24,494 nt of DNA from JAHECQ01 sp047638695. Lineage in GTDB: Bacteria > Actinomycetota > Acidimicrobiia > Acidimicrobiales > SZUA-35. The DNA lies in contig JBLINY010000070.1 of the NCBI GenBank assembly GCA_047638695.1, positions 1-24,494 on the forward strand. The letters are read 5' to 3'. The position numbers and the translations under genes were made by a program. The notes beneath the pieces are model-generated. The model ran no database searches. It saw only the letters and a list, made by a program, of their open reading frames with translations, and was not told where the DNA came from. The stretch's first letter is position 1; the number at the start of each line of letters is the position of its first letter. Shown here one piece after another: positions 16,434 to 23,702 of the stretch.

Positions 16434-17686
16434 AGATCTTCTTCGTAGTCGAACTCGAAGTCTCCGATTCGCACCGTGTCGCCAGCGCTGGCACCCGCCT
16501 TCCGCAGGGCTTTGTCGACACCCAACTTGGTGAGCTGGTGCCGGGCGTACTCGAGAGCTCCCGGATCGGTGAGGTCGGAAAGGGCAACGGCGCGCTCGGC
16601 CGCTCGGCCTACTACCCGATAGCCAGCATCGTCTTCGCGAACGATCTCGATGCCAACAGCCTCGGGACGGTGGATGACGAAGCCCTCTCGTTCCTGCTCG
16701 CCTCCCCTTGCCTCGGTGACCAACTCGGCAACGCGCCACATCAACGGCTGTAGCCCCTGGTTGGTGACGGAGGAAATTTCGAATTCGACGGTGGCATCCG
16801 ATCCCCAGTCGTCGGCCGCAAGCACATCGCTCTTCGAGCCAACGACCACGCTCGGACGATCGAGAAGGTCTGGCCGGTAGGCACCGAGTTCGGCTCGAAG
16901 CACGCGCAGCTGCTCGGCCGGCGATGACCCGTCGACGGCCGAGAGGTCGAGCAAGTAGAGCAAGACTCGAGCTCGTTCGACGTGACGCAGGAAGCGGTGA
17001 CCCAGCCCGATGCCCTCGCTGGCGCCCTCGATGAGGCCCGGGATATCGGCCATGACGAACTCGGTATTCGCATCGAGACGTACGACCCCGAGGTTGGGTT
17101 CGAGCGTAGTGAACGGATAGTCGGCGATTTTTGGCTTCGCAGCGCTGACAACCGAGATCAGCGTGCTTTTCCCTGAGTTAGGGAACCCGACAAGGGCAAC
17201 GTCGGCGAAAAGGCGAAGCTCGAGTCGGAACCACGTCTCGATCCCCCGCTCGCCCTGCTCGGCGAAGGTCGGCGCCCGCCGCCGATTCGAAAGGAACCGG
17301 GCATTGCCTCGGCCCCCGGCCCCAGCCTCGGCCGCCCGCCACCGGTCGCCATGGCGGTTCAGTTGCACCAACTCTTCGTAGGTCTCGTGATCACGGACGA
17401 TCGTGCCCTCGGGCACCTTCACAACGAGTTCTTCTGCGCCCTTGCCATGTCGGCCGCCACCAGAACCATGGGCGCCGTCGCCTGCTATCCGGTGAGGATG
17501 GTCCCGAAACCCCAGCAGCGATGCCACGTTGCGATCGGCTTCGAGCCAAACGTGACCACCATCGCCCCCGTCGCCGCCGTCGGGTCCACCCAGGGGCACG
17601 TGGGCTTCGCGTCGCGTCGACACGCAACCGGCGCCGCCGTTTCCGGCGCGCGCACACAGATTGCATTCGTCAACGAAGTTAGACAC
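16430..17686 (-). CDS. obgE: Obg-family GTPase (ObgE/CgtA)
   Basis: 418 residues. Obg glycine-rich domain 1-~158 (AGNGGAGCVSTRREAHVP, GGPDGGDGGDGG). G domain: G1 GFPNSGKST at 167-175, G2 region PFTTLEPNLG, G3 DIPGLIEGA at 214-222, and a G4 that reads SKSD (284-287) instead of NKxD. A C-terminal Obg domain runs from about 345, ending in an acidic tail. It is a 50S-assembly and stress GTPase. The start is GTG 17686 (SNFVDECNL), 7 nt after a TATCCT box; longer frames are not Obg-like. It normally follows rplU-rpmA directly, but here a pilus-component cassette intervenes. Coupled to proB by GTGA. Confidence 0.95.
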   Translation of the reverse strand: MSNFVDECNLCARAGNGGAGCVSTRREAHVPLGGPDGGDGGDGGHVWLEADRNVASLLGFRDHPHRIAGDGAHGSGGGRHGKGAEELVVKVPEGTIVRDHETYEELVQLNRHGDRWRAAEAGAGGRGNARFLSNRRRAPTFAEQGERGIETWFRLELRLFADVALVGFPNSGKSTLISVVSAAKPKIADYPFTTLEPNLGVVRLDANTEFVMADIPGLIEGASEGIGLGHRFLRHVERARVLLYLLDLSAVDGSSPAEQLRVLRAELGAYRPDLLDRPSVVVGSKSDVLAADDWGSDATVEFEISSVTNQGLQPLMWRVAELVTEARGGEQEREGFVIHRPEAVGIEIVREDDAGYRVVGRAAERAVALSDLTDPGALEYARHQLTKLGVDKALRKAGASAGDTVRIGDFEFDYEEDL

Positions 17687-17693
17687 CTCAACA

Positions 17694-17699
17694 AGGATA
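17694..17699 (-). promoter_or_regulatory. -10-like TATCCT giving leaderless obgE
   Basis: On the minus strand TATCCT ends 7 nt before GTG 17686. No Shine-Dalgarno is present. It gives obgE-proB a promoter independent of the ribosomal-protein genes upstream. Confidence 0.45.
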
Positions 17700-17715
17700 C
17701 GGCGTTCGGAGCGTG

Positions 17716-18933
17716 CTATTCGGTGAGGCGAACAGGGTCGCCGATGATCTCGACCGCCCAGGTCGTGGTGTCGTCGACATCTCCGGTGCTGTGGTAGCGA
17801 ACTTTCCACCAGCAATCGGATCCATTACACGTGTAAGCGGAACCATCCGGCTTGGCCAGAGGGATCTCGATCGTGACAAACCGACTTGGATAGGCGGCCG
17901 GCATACAGAAGGTGTCGCTCGGGTCTTGAGGACACACGGCGGCAGTTGTGGTCCAGGTAGCGGCCGCTGGATCGAAGACATCGGTCAAGTTCCTGGCCGT
18001 ATACCTAAACGGCATCTCGTTTCCGAGCGGGTCAAGGAATTGCAGGTGACTCGAGCCCTCGCCTGGATCCCACAGTTCGATGCGCATCACTTTGCCCGCA
18101 TGAACTGGATCGACTTCGGCGAAGTAGAACTCGGCCGCGGACACGGTCGCCGCCACATCCGGCCGGTTCTCACCGATGTACACCGCCAGCCGGTCGAGCG
18201 AATTGATCGTGCGTAGTGTGACAGCATTGGGGTTGAGTGTTGCTCGCCTCGGTTATTCGGCCAGGTCGCAGGGCTCGGCGACGTCGGACGCTTGCACTTG
18301 CCGGAATGCATGATCTGAATCTCAACTTGGACACCAGCAGGCTTACTTATGACAGAGACGTACCCACGCGGAGTGTAAAATGGGTTGCTGTGAGTGTTGG
18401 AGTTCAGCAAGTCACCTGCGTTCACCGAAAAGAGGTCGGCGTGAGCATTCAGCCAGTAGTTGGCCGGGCTATTCGTGCCTTGAAGATCGAGATCAGCTGT
18501 TCCGATGGATGACGTCGGATTGCCCATGGGCACGGCAAGCACGTAGTCGGCAGTGCTGAAGCGAGTGATTCCGATCCGATCATCGCTCAGGACGATCTTG
18601 CCAAAGAACACCTCGGCCGTGGCCGTGACGTCCACACGAATGCCGCGGTCGCCGTTGGCTGTGGCGAGCACGGTGACGTCGGCATCGGCGACGTCATAAC
18701 CGTTGCGACGCGCTGCATCTTCGGCTGCCGCCTGGGCGGCAACGAGATCCGGCATGTGCACTACAGCGGCAAGAGCGGCGGAGTCGGCCGCTCGCTGGAC
18801 CCGGCTGGCTTCGGTGTACCAGCCCACCGACATCGACGGCGAAGGCGGCGAACACCATGAGGGGGATGAGGAGGAGCGCGGAGCTCGCAAGCACATAGCC
18901 CGACTCACCGTTTCGGATGCGATTCTTGATCAT
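17716..18933 (-). pseudogene. TadG-like pilus-assembly gene, broken by frameshifts (cassette B)
   Basis: Start ATG 18933 has a good Shine-Dalgarno (GAGGAG, 5-7 nt upstream). Frame 1 encodes MIKNRIRNGESGYVL and a transmembrane segment ending AVDVGG, then is lost near 18821-18830, where one extra base in GGTGGGCTGG shifts the frame. Frame 2 continues with WYTEASRVQRAADSAALA to about HSGKC (about 18300). Frame 3 resumes before RTINSLDRLAVYIGENRPD and ends IGDPVRLTE at 17716; it also holds a TAA at 18253-18255 if entered early. The parts align in order with the intact paralogue at 20984-22456, but about 90 residues of its middle are absent. Real decay or sequencing error cannot be separated here. 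Confidence 0.8.
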
Positions 18934-18965
18934 CTTGTCTCCTCGATCCACATTCAGCTGTGCTC

Positions 18966-19601
18966 CTAGCTGTACTCGGGTTCGATCCTCATCACGGTTG
19001 TTGCTTTCAGTTCGTACGAACCAGTGCCAAAGAAGCCGGTCACCTTCGGACGTTCGAACTGCACGTAGACCCCGAGGTACTCGTCGGAGTTCGACCGCAT
19101 TGTCGGGCACCACGCAGTGTCCGCGAGGCCCGCCGTGCAGTTCCCCTTCGAGTTCCACTGTGAGTCGTTTGCGATGATGGTGGTGAGCTGGGCGCCGGTG
19201 TACACGTTGCACTGGCCATTCACCGAAGTCGGAGTCGCCTGTATACGCGGATCACACGCAGCAACCATGCCCCCGTTCGCATCAGAGTTGTAGACGACGA
19301 CGTACTGGATCTGGCCCTCTTCTGGTGTCAGCACCGTGCGAAGCGAGAGCAGCAGCTCTTGTTCTGGTCGAGTGGTGGCCGCAAGTGTGCCGGCTGATGC
19401 ATCACCCAGGTGGGAACCAACGCGGGCACCCTGGCGGCTTGCTTGGGTCACCGTGATCGAATCGCGCCAGGCCACGCCCAGCTCGAGCATGCCCATCACC
19501 ATCATGATGAACAGCGGCGTGACCAGGGTCAGCTCGATAAGTACCGACCCTCGCTCAGAGCCGTTGCGACGATTCCTGAGTCGTCGTCGAAGTGCGTACA
19601 T
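18966..19601 (-). CDS. TadE-like pseudopilin/pilus-assembly protein (cassette B, second)
   Basis: 211 residues. A basic N-terminus is followed by the TadE signature ERGSVLIELTLVTPLFIMM, in which a prepilin-type G-SxxxE pattern leads into one hydrophobic helix (about 17-45). The ectodomain contains four cysteines in the pattern shared by the four TadE-like genes here: AACDP, QCNVY, GNCTAG and AWCPTMR. The C-terminus is VTGFFGTGSYELKATTVMRIEPEYS. The ATG overlaps the preceding stop (TGATG), so it is probably co-translated with it. Minor component of a Flp/Tad-type surface pilus or related secretion machine; no TadA/B/C motor genes are in the window. Confidence 0.85.
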   Translation of the reverse strand: MYALRRRLRNRRNGSERGSVLIELTLVTPLFIMMVMGMLELGVAWRDSITVTQASRQGARVGSHLGDASAGTLAATTRPEQELLLSLRTVLTPEEGQIQYVVVYNSDANGGMVAACDPRIQATPTSVNGQCNVYTGAQLTTIIANDSQWNSKGNCTAGLADTAWCPTMRSNSDEYLGVYVQFERPKVTGFFGTGSYELKATTVMRIEPEYS

Positions 19602-20248
19602 CAGTGCCGCTCCGGTTCGATACGAATGATCTTGGTGTTGGTCAGCTCAATCTCGTCACCGATGAAACCCGTCATGTACGAGTGCGTCATCGCTATGTGA
19701 ACACCGATGTAATCGGGCGGATCCGAAAGCGCAGCGTTGCGGTCCTGGGGACACCAGTCGAGATCATGGCTGTCTTGCGAACCGGCGATCTCGGGGGCCG
19801 TTGCTGCACCCGAGGTGTAGCAACCCCAGTTCTCGGTCGGTGCAGCGAGTGCATCGAGATAGTTCTCGCTGAAGTGAAAAGGCGTATAGCGATTGCACAC
19901 GCCTGGCTGCGACACACCGGAGGGGCCGACACAGCCGGCTGGTACAGCGGCGCTAGGGTCGGTCGCCTTGAAGATGACGATGTACTCCATGTCATCAAGG
20001 CCCCAGGCAGAGATCCCGTGGTTAACAGCCTGAAGCACCAGGAAGTCAGCATCTGCGTTTCGTCCCGCCACGCTGGCCGTCCGGGCGCCTTCGGTCGTGG
20101 CATTGGCCAGCGTCAAGTAGTTACGGAAAAGGAACCCAAACTCGAAGACGCCGAAGATGAGCAGCATGAAAACGGGCGTCACGAAGGCGGCCTCGATCAG
20201 CGAGGCTCCTCTTTCCTTCTGTCCGTCTCTTCGACGCCGAAACCTCAT
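19601..20248 (-). CDS. TadE-like pseudopilin/pilus-assembly protein (cassette B, first)
   Basis: 215 residues. KERGASLIEAAFVTPVFMLLIFGVFEFGF gives the prepilin-like GASLIE site and a hydrophobic helix (about 13-40). Four cysteines follow in the local pattern (AGCVG, VCNRY, WGCYT, DWCPQDR), then PPDYIGVHIAM, MTGFIGDEIEL and IIRIEPERH. It is the closest relative, in order and sequence, of the first TadE-like gene of cassette A at 23040-23702 (shared DADF, D-x-WCPxxR, PPD[YF][IV]G[VI]H[IV]). It is the first gene of cassette B, about 120 bp after rpmA, so a promoter probably lies in 20249-20365. Confidence 0.85.
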   Translation of the reverse strand: MRFRRRRDGQKERGASLIEAAFVTPVFMLLIFGVFEFGFLFRNYLTLANATTEGARTASVAGRNADADFLVLQAVNHGISAWGLDDMEYIVIFKATDPSAAVPAGCVGPSGVSQPGVCNRYTPFHFSENYLDALAAPTENWGCYTSGAATAPEIAGSQDSHDLDWCPQDRNAALSDPPDYIGVHIAMTHSYMTGFIGDEIELTNTKIIRIEPERH

Positions 20249-20300
20249 AAAGGGTCCATCGGCACAAAGCGCACTTCTATTTAGTTAGTGAGGAGATCGC

Positions 20301-20314
20301 CTGATCTAGATCAG
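20301..20314. promoter_or_regulatory. Perfect 14-bp palindrome CTGATCTAGATCAG upstream of cassette B
   Basis: Exact symmetry with no spacer; a related half-site ATCTAGA follows at 20321-20327. It lies about 53 bp upstream of the first cassette B start, in the 117-bp gap after rpmA. Operator-like position; the regulator is unknown. No clear -10/-35 pair or terminator was found in this gap. Confidence 0.4.
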
Positions 20315-20365
20315 CGCCACATCTAGACCCGCGGGTGGGCGAGATCCAGGAATCGCCGGTAAAAA

Positions 20366-20617
20366 CTAGTCCGTGAGGACGTCGACGAGCTTTCGGCCCT
20401 TACGGAAGCCGAACTTCACCTTGCCCTCGGCAGTGGCGAACAGCGTGTCGTCGCCACCCTTGGAGACATTGCGTCCCGGATGGAACTTCGTGCCGCGCTG
20501 TCGAACGATGATCGAGCCAGCGTTTACCGCTGTGCCGTCGAAGACCTTAACACCGAGGCGCTTGCTCTCAGAATCACGGCCGTTTCGGGTGGAGCCGCCA
20601 CCTTTGGTCTTTGACAT
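20366..20617 (-). CDS. rpmA: 50S ribosomal protein L27
   Basis: 83 residues: SKTKGGGSTRNGRDSESKRLGVKVF, then AGSIIVRQRGTKFHPGRNV and a C-terminal KVKFGFRKGRKLVDVL. The glycine-rich N-terminus reaches toward the peptidyl-transferase centre in the 50S subunit. There is no extended N-terminal cleavage sequence as in Firmicutes. Start ATG 20617 with AGCGAGG about 5 nt upstream; only one base separates it from the rplU stop, so the two are co-translated. TLFA is preceded by GDD where most family members have DH. obgE, the usual next gene, is 2.7 kb away. Confidence 0.97.
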   Translation of the reverse strand: MSKTKGGGSTRNGRDSESKRLGVKVFDGTAVNAGSIIVRQRGTKFHPGRNVSKGGDDTLFATAEGKVKFGFRKGRKLVDVLTD

Positions 20618-20618
20618 C

Positions 20619-20927
20619 TCAGCCTCGCTTGATTCCGGTGATTTCGATGGTTGCCAACGTCTGACGGTGGCCATAACGGCGCCGTTGATTGGTCTTCGCT
20701 TTGTAGGTGAAGCCGTCGATCTTTTTGCCGCGTGTTTCTTCCACGATGCGGGCCGAGACCTGAACTCCCGTCAGCTGTGACGGGGTCGAAAGGACATCGC
20801 CGCCGTCGACCAGGAGCACAGGGCGCAGCTCGACGTCGGAGCCTGGCTCACCGAGCCGCTCGACCTGAAGCGTCTGACCCTCTTCGACCCGGTACTGCTT
20901 GCCACCGGTGGCTACAACTGCGTACAT
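20619..20927 (-). CDS. rplU: 50S ribosomal protein L21
   Basis: 102 residues beginning MYAVVATGGKQYRVEEGQTLQVERL and ending with the rRNA-binding part GFTYKAKTNQRRRYGHRQTLATIEITGI. ATG 20927 is chosen because it starts the family domain; the longer open frame upstream overlaps the TadG-like gene. Paired with rpmA 1 nt downstream. The gap to the upstream TadG-like stop is 56 bp and holds a -10-like box, so it probably has its own promoter despite sitting inside the pilus-gene run. Confidence 0.97.
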   Translation of the reverse strand: MYAVVATGGKQYRVEEGQTLQVERLGEPGSDVELRPVLLVDGGDVLSTPSQLTGVQVSARIVEETRGKKIDGFTYKAKTNQRRRYGHRQTLATIEITGIKRG

Positions 20928-20937
20928 AGTGAGAGAA

Positions 20938-20943
20938 AGCGTA
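20938..20943 (-). promoter_or_regulatory. -10-like TACGCT upstream of rplU
   Basis: On the minus strand TACGCT ends 10 nt before ATG 20927, implying a leader of only a few bases and no Shine-Dalgarno. It lies in the 56-bp gap after the TadG-like gene. Confidence 0.35.
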
Positions 20944-20983
20944 TCGGTCCCAGAACAGGATGTTGCGCTGACCCCTCCGACGG

Positions 20984-22456
20984 CTAACGAGTGAGGCGCA
21001 CCGGATCGCCGATGACTTTGATTGACCAGGTCGTTCGATCGGTGATGTCTGCACCGAAGGTGTAGCGAATCTGCCACCACCGGCCGACATAGGCCGTCGC
21101 GTAGTCGACGGGAAGCGCAACCGTCGCCACAACCGCCCGATCGTTGTATCGGGAAGTGCTGTAGGTGTCAGGGTAGATCTGAGGGCCGCTTCCGCTCACG
21201 TCGAGCCCAGCCGTGGAGCCACTACACCCCCCGAGCGGCAACAATCCAATGCTGCAATCGGTGGTCCAGTTAAAGGTGACCGGGTTGCCATCGGGATCAA
21301 GTATCTCGATCGAGTCAGCCCCTTCGCCAACATCGAACAGCGTGATCTCCATGCTCTTGCCCGCGTGCTCGGCGGCTATTTCGGCCAAGTAGAACGTGCT
21401 CGACCCGTTGCTGAGCGAGGCGTACGGTGAAAGGTCGTTCACCGCTGCCACCTGTGGGCAGGTCAGCGGAGCGGTCAGCGTTGTACACGAAGTGAACGTG
21501 CCTCCCTGAGCAGCCCGCAGGCCGAAACCATTGGAGCCAAACGACTCGTTCCCACCGCCCGTTGCCTGCACCCGCAGATAATAGGTTCCCCGCACCGGTG
21601 CCGGAATGGTTGCCACCGTGCGCCATCGACCGGTGTGAAAGGGATCCCGGTCGCCCACCACGGTGGTGGCGAGAACGGGAACCGGCGTCAGGTCGAACGG
21701 AGAACCACCAGCGTCGTACCGCGTGAAGGTAATGTCGAACGAGCTCGGAGGCCTCAACTCGAGGTCGGCCGCGTTCCCGTCGGGCGAATACGAGGCGTCA
21801 AAGGCCTCGATCTGGATCGGCGCTCCCGGCGGCGTGGCTACGGTGATCGAATAGAGGTAGCCCGAGGTCTCGTATGAAGGGTTCGGTCCGCCGGCGCAGG
21901 GCATTGGCGGATATGCCCCACCGGGGTAACCAGCGAGGAACTCAGCCGACCGAAGGTCTCCGTTCTCGCGGAGTGAGCATCGGCCCGATACGGCAAGCCA
22001 TAGACCCGGGCTGCCCAACTGATTCTGTGGACTGCCCAAGGCAACGGGTGGATTGTACTCGGCGACAGCGGCGCGAGTGATCACAAACTCGTCGATAAAC
22101 AGATTCGACAGGCTCAGCGTCGACTTCGTCGAGACCGTGACCTTTAGTTCGCTGTCGCTCAGCACGTCGACGGCAACGGTGCTGTCGACTCCGGGCTGCA
22201 AACCGTTCCGCTCTACAGCTTCGAAGGCCGCCGCCTGCGCTGCTGCCTGATCAGGCAGGAGCACGACACCGGCCAGCGAAGCTGCGTCGGCTACCCGTTG
22301 GTTCTCCTGTGCCTGGAGATACCAGACCCCGACATCGACGCCGATGGCGGCGATGCTCATGAGCGGAATCAGAAGCAAGGCGGTGAGCGCGAGCGCATAT
22401 CCCCCTTCTGCACGGCCGATCGCTCGGCGGCGGATCAGGGTGCCGAGCCAACTCAT
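20984..22456 (-). CDS. TadG-like pilus-assembly protein with long ectodomain (cassette A, third)
   Basis: 490 residues. N-terminal Tad-type segment: basic residues, EGGYALALTALLLIPLMSIAAIGVDVG as one membrane helix (~18-43), then the helical VWYLQAQENQRVADAASLAGVVLLPDQAAAQAAAFEAV (~44-82). The large exported region holds beta-rich parts, including a PPC-like segment GTYYLRVQATGGGNESFGSNGFGLR (~290-314), several cysteines, and a C-terminal domain (~345-490) with FDVGEGADSIEILDPDGNPVTF and WSIKVIGDPVRLTR. Start ATG 22456 overlaps the preceding TadE-like stop in ATGA. It is the intact paralogue of the broken gene at 17716-18933, with which it shares the IGDPVRLT ending. Probably a surface or pilus-tip component; no integrin-type metal motif is obvious. 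Confidence 0.8.
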   Translation of the reverse strand: MSWLGTLIRRRAIGRAEGGYALALTALLLIPLMSIAAIGVDVGVWYLQAQENQRVADAASLAGVVLLPDQAAAQAAAFEAVERNGLQPGVDSTVAVDVLSDSELKVTVSTKSTLSLSNLFIDEFVITRAAVAEYNPPVALGSPQNQLGSPGLWLAVSGRCSLRENGDLRSAEFLAGYPGGAYPPMPCAGGPNPSYETSGYLYSITVATPPGAPIQIEAFDASYSPDGNAADLELRPPSSFDITFTRYDAGGSPFDLTPVPVLATTVVGDRDPFHTGRWRTVATIPAPVRGTYYLRVQATGGGNESFGSNGFGLRAAQGGTFTSCTTLTAPLTCPQVAAVNDLSPYASLSNGSSTFYLAEIAAEHAGKSMEITLFDVGEGADSIEILDPDGNPVTFNWTTDCSIGLLPLGGCSGSTAGLDVSGSGPQIYPDTYSTSRYNDRAVVATVALPVDYATAYVGRWWQIRYTFGADITDRTTWSIKVIGDPVRLTR

Positions 22457-23043
22457 GGCTGGAACCTAGGCTCGAGCCGCATGACGGTCTGAGCCACGAC
22501 CAGACGATCCGCCAGATAGGGAGCGAAAGATTCGTGTTGCACCTCTACCCGCACCCCAATCCAGTCCGGCCCGATGGCCGCCGACCGTTCACGATCCAGG
22601 GGACACCAGTTCTCGTCAGGCGAGCCGGCGGTACAACTCGTTGTCCCGACAAAAGTCCCGGGCAGGACGCTGAGATCTGACCCGTCGTACTGGGTGCACA
22701 GATCGGCGACCGCCGATGCTTCGCACAGAACTGGAAGCGAGCCATCTGGTTCGGGCTTGAAGACGATGATGCGGACGACGTCGGCGGTGTCGAACGAACC
22801 GAGCGCAGCCTGCAGCGTCGATAGGGCGTCGTAGTCGGCCAGACGAGAGTCGCCCGATGACGAGATAACACGAGCAGCAGCTCGCGACGCGTTGGTAACC
22901 GTCTGGTGATCTCGGATGCGAAAGCCGACCTCGGCTCCCCCGAGCGAAAGCAGCAACAGGAGCGGTGTGATCAGAGCCGTCTCGACAATGGCAGCGCCAC
23001 GCTCGTGCCCTCTTGAGCGAAGGTATCGACTGAACCGGTTCAT
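22453..23043 (-). CDS. TadE-like pseudopilin/pilus-assembly protein (cassette A, second)
   Basis: 196 residues. ERGAAIVETALITPLLLLLSLGGAEVGF supplies the prepilin-like GAAIVE site and hydrophobic helix (about 15-42). Cysteine pattern: VLCEA, LCTQY, TSCTAG and NWCPLDR. It then has PDWIGVRVEV and ends VVAQTVMRLEPRFQP. It is linked by ATGA overlaps both to the gene before (23040-23043) and to the TadG-like gene after (22453-22456). It lacks the TGxFGD element of its paralogues, reading SFAPYLADRLVV there instead. Confidence 0.85.
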   Translation of the reverse strand: MNRFSRYLRSRGHERGAAIVETALITPLLLLLSLGGAEVGFRIRDHQTVTNASRAAARVISSSGDSRLADYDALSTLQAALGSFDTADVVRIIVFKPEPDGSLPVLCEASAVADLCTQYDGSDLSVLPGTFVGTTSCTAGSPDENWCPLDRERSAAIGPDWIGVRVEVQHESFAPYLADRLVVAQTVMRLEPRFQP

Positions 23044-23702
23044 AGGTCCCTCGGCTCGACTCGGAGAACATACGTGGCTGACATTTGCTGGGAATCTCCG
23101 AACAAACCGGTGATCGTGTCGCGTCGGAGCTCGACATGGATGCCAACGAAGTCAGGCGGGCCGCCATTGGCTGGTGACTGCACGGCGATCCGCTCGTTGG
23201 GGCACCACGAGAGGTCGGGACTGAGCGGCGGGGTGCAACCGAAGTCGGCGCTGGGTCGTGCGAAATCCGACGGAATATACAGGTTGCATTGCGTCGTCAC
23301 CGAGTCTTGCGATGCAATCGGACATGCCGGCGGAACGGGGCTGGTCGCCGTCGTTGCCCGGTACACCACGATCTTGGTGATCGCACCTTCCTTCAGTGGA
23401 GCACCCGTTTCGAGAGCTGTTTCCAGGATGCGGAAGTCAGCATCGAGGTCACCTCCCAGAACCGTGGCCGTCCTCGCAGCGTCCTGGGCCGTAGCTCGGA
23501 GAGCAAGATGGTCTTGCAGCATGAAGCTTGTCTCGATCAATCCGAAAATGAGCAGAAACACCACCGGCATCGTGAGCGCTGTCTCGACCAGAACCGACCC
23601 GCGCTGTCGACGGCGGCGCTTCCTTGAAGGCTGGTTGCGCTTCATAAGAAGGGGCGCGGTTTCCCCGGCGCGGTCCGTCGCGGCCTGTACTCCCACGGTC
23701 AT
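23040..23702 (-). CDS. TadE-like pseudopilin/pilus-assembly protein (cassette A, first)
   Basis: 220 residues from ATG 23702. A long basic N-terminus (RKRRRRQRGS) precedes the prepilin-like GSVLVE site and hydrophobic helix ALTMPVVFLLIFGLIETSF. Four cysteines in the local pattern (PACPI, QCNLY, FGCTP, SWCPNER), then PPDFVGIHVEL, ITGLFGDSQQM and LRVEPRDL. Start 23702 is supported by a 4-nt ATGA overlap with the stop of the Thr-rich frame upstream; ATG 23645 (MKRNQP) is an alternative with a leader length nearer its paralogues. Coupled by ATGA to the next gene. Confidence 0.85.
   Translation of the reverse strand: MTVGVQAATDRAGETAPLLMKRNQPSRKRRRRQRGSVLVETALTMPVVFLLIFGLIETSFMLQDHLALRATAQDAARTATVLGGDLDADFRILETALETGAPLKEGAITKIVVYRATTATSPVPPACPIASQDSVTTQCNLYIPSDFARPSADFGCTPPLSPDLSWCPNERIAVQSPANGGPPDFVGIHVELRRDTITGLFGDSQQMSATYVLRVEPRDL

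Noticed and set aside
15327..16739. Long 470-residue ProB starting at 16739
   Set aside because: The first ~100 residues are an out-of-frame reading of obgE. ProB homology starts at GTG 16433, in a GTGA overlap with the obgE stop.
18960..18995. tRNA T-arm-like GGGTTCGATCC
   Set aside because: It lies in the conserved C-terminal codons of a TadE-like gene and no cloverleaf arms surround it.
18694..19212. 172-residue minus-strand ORF as an independent gene
   Set aside because: Only its middle (from MIKNRIRN) is meaningful, as the N-terminus of the broken TadG-like gene. The part upstream is a shadow of the TadE-like gene and the end is out of frame.
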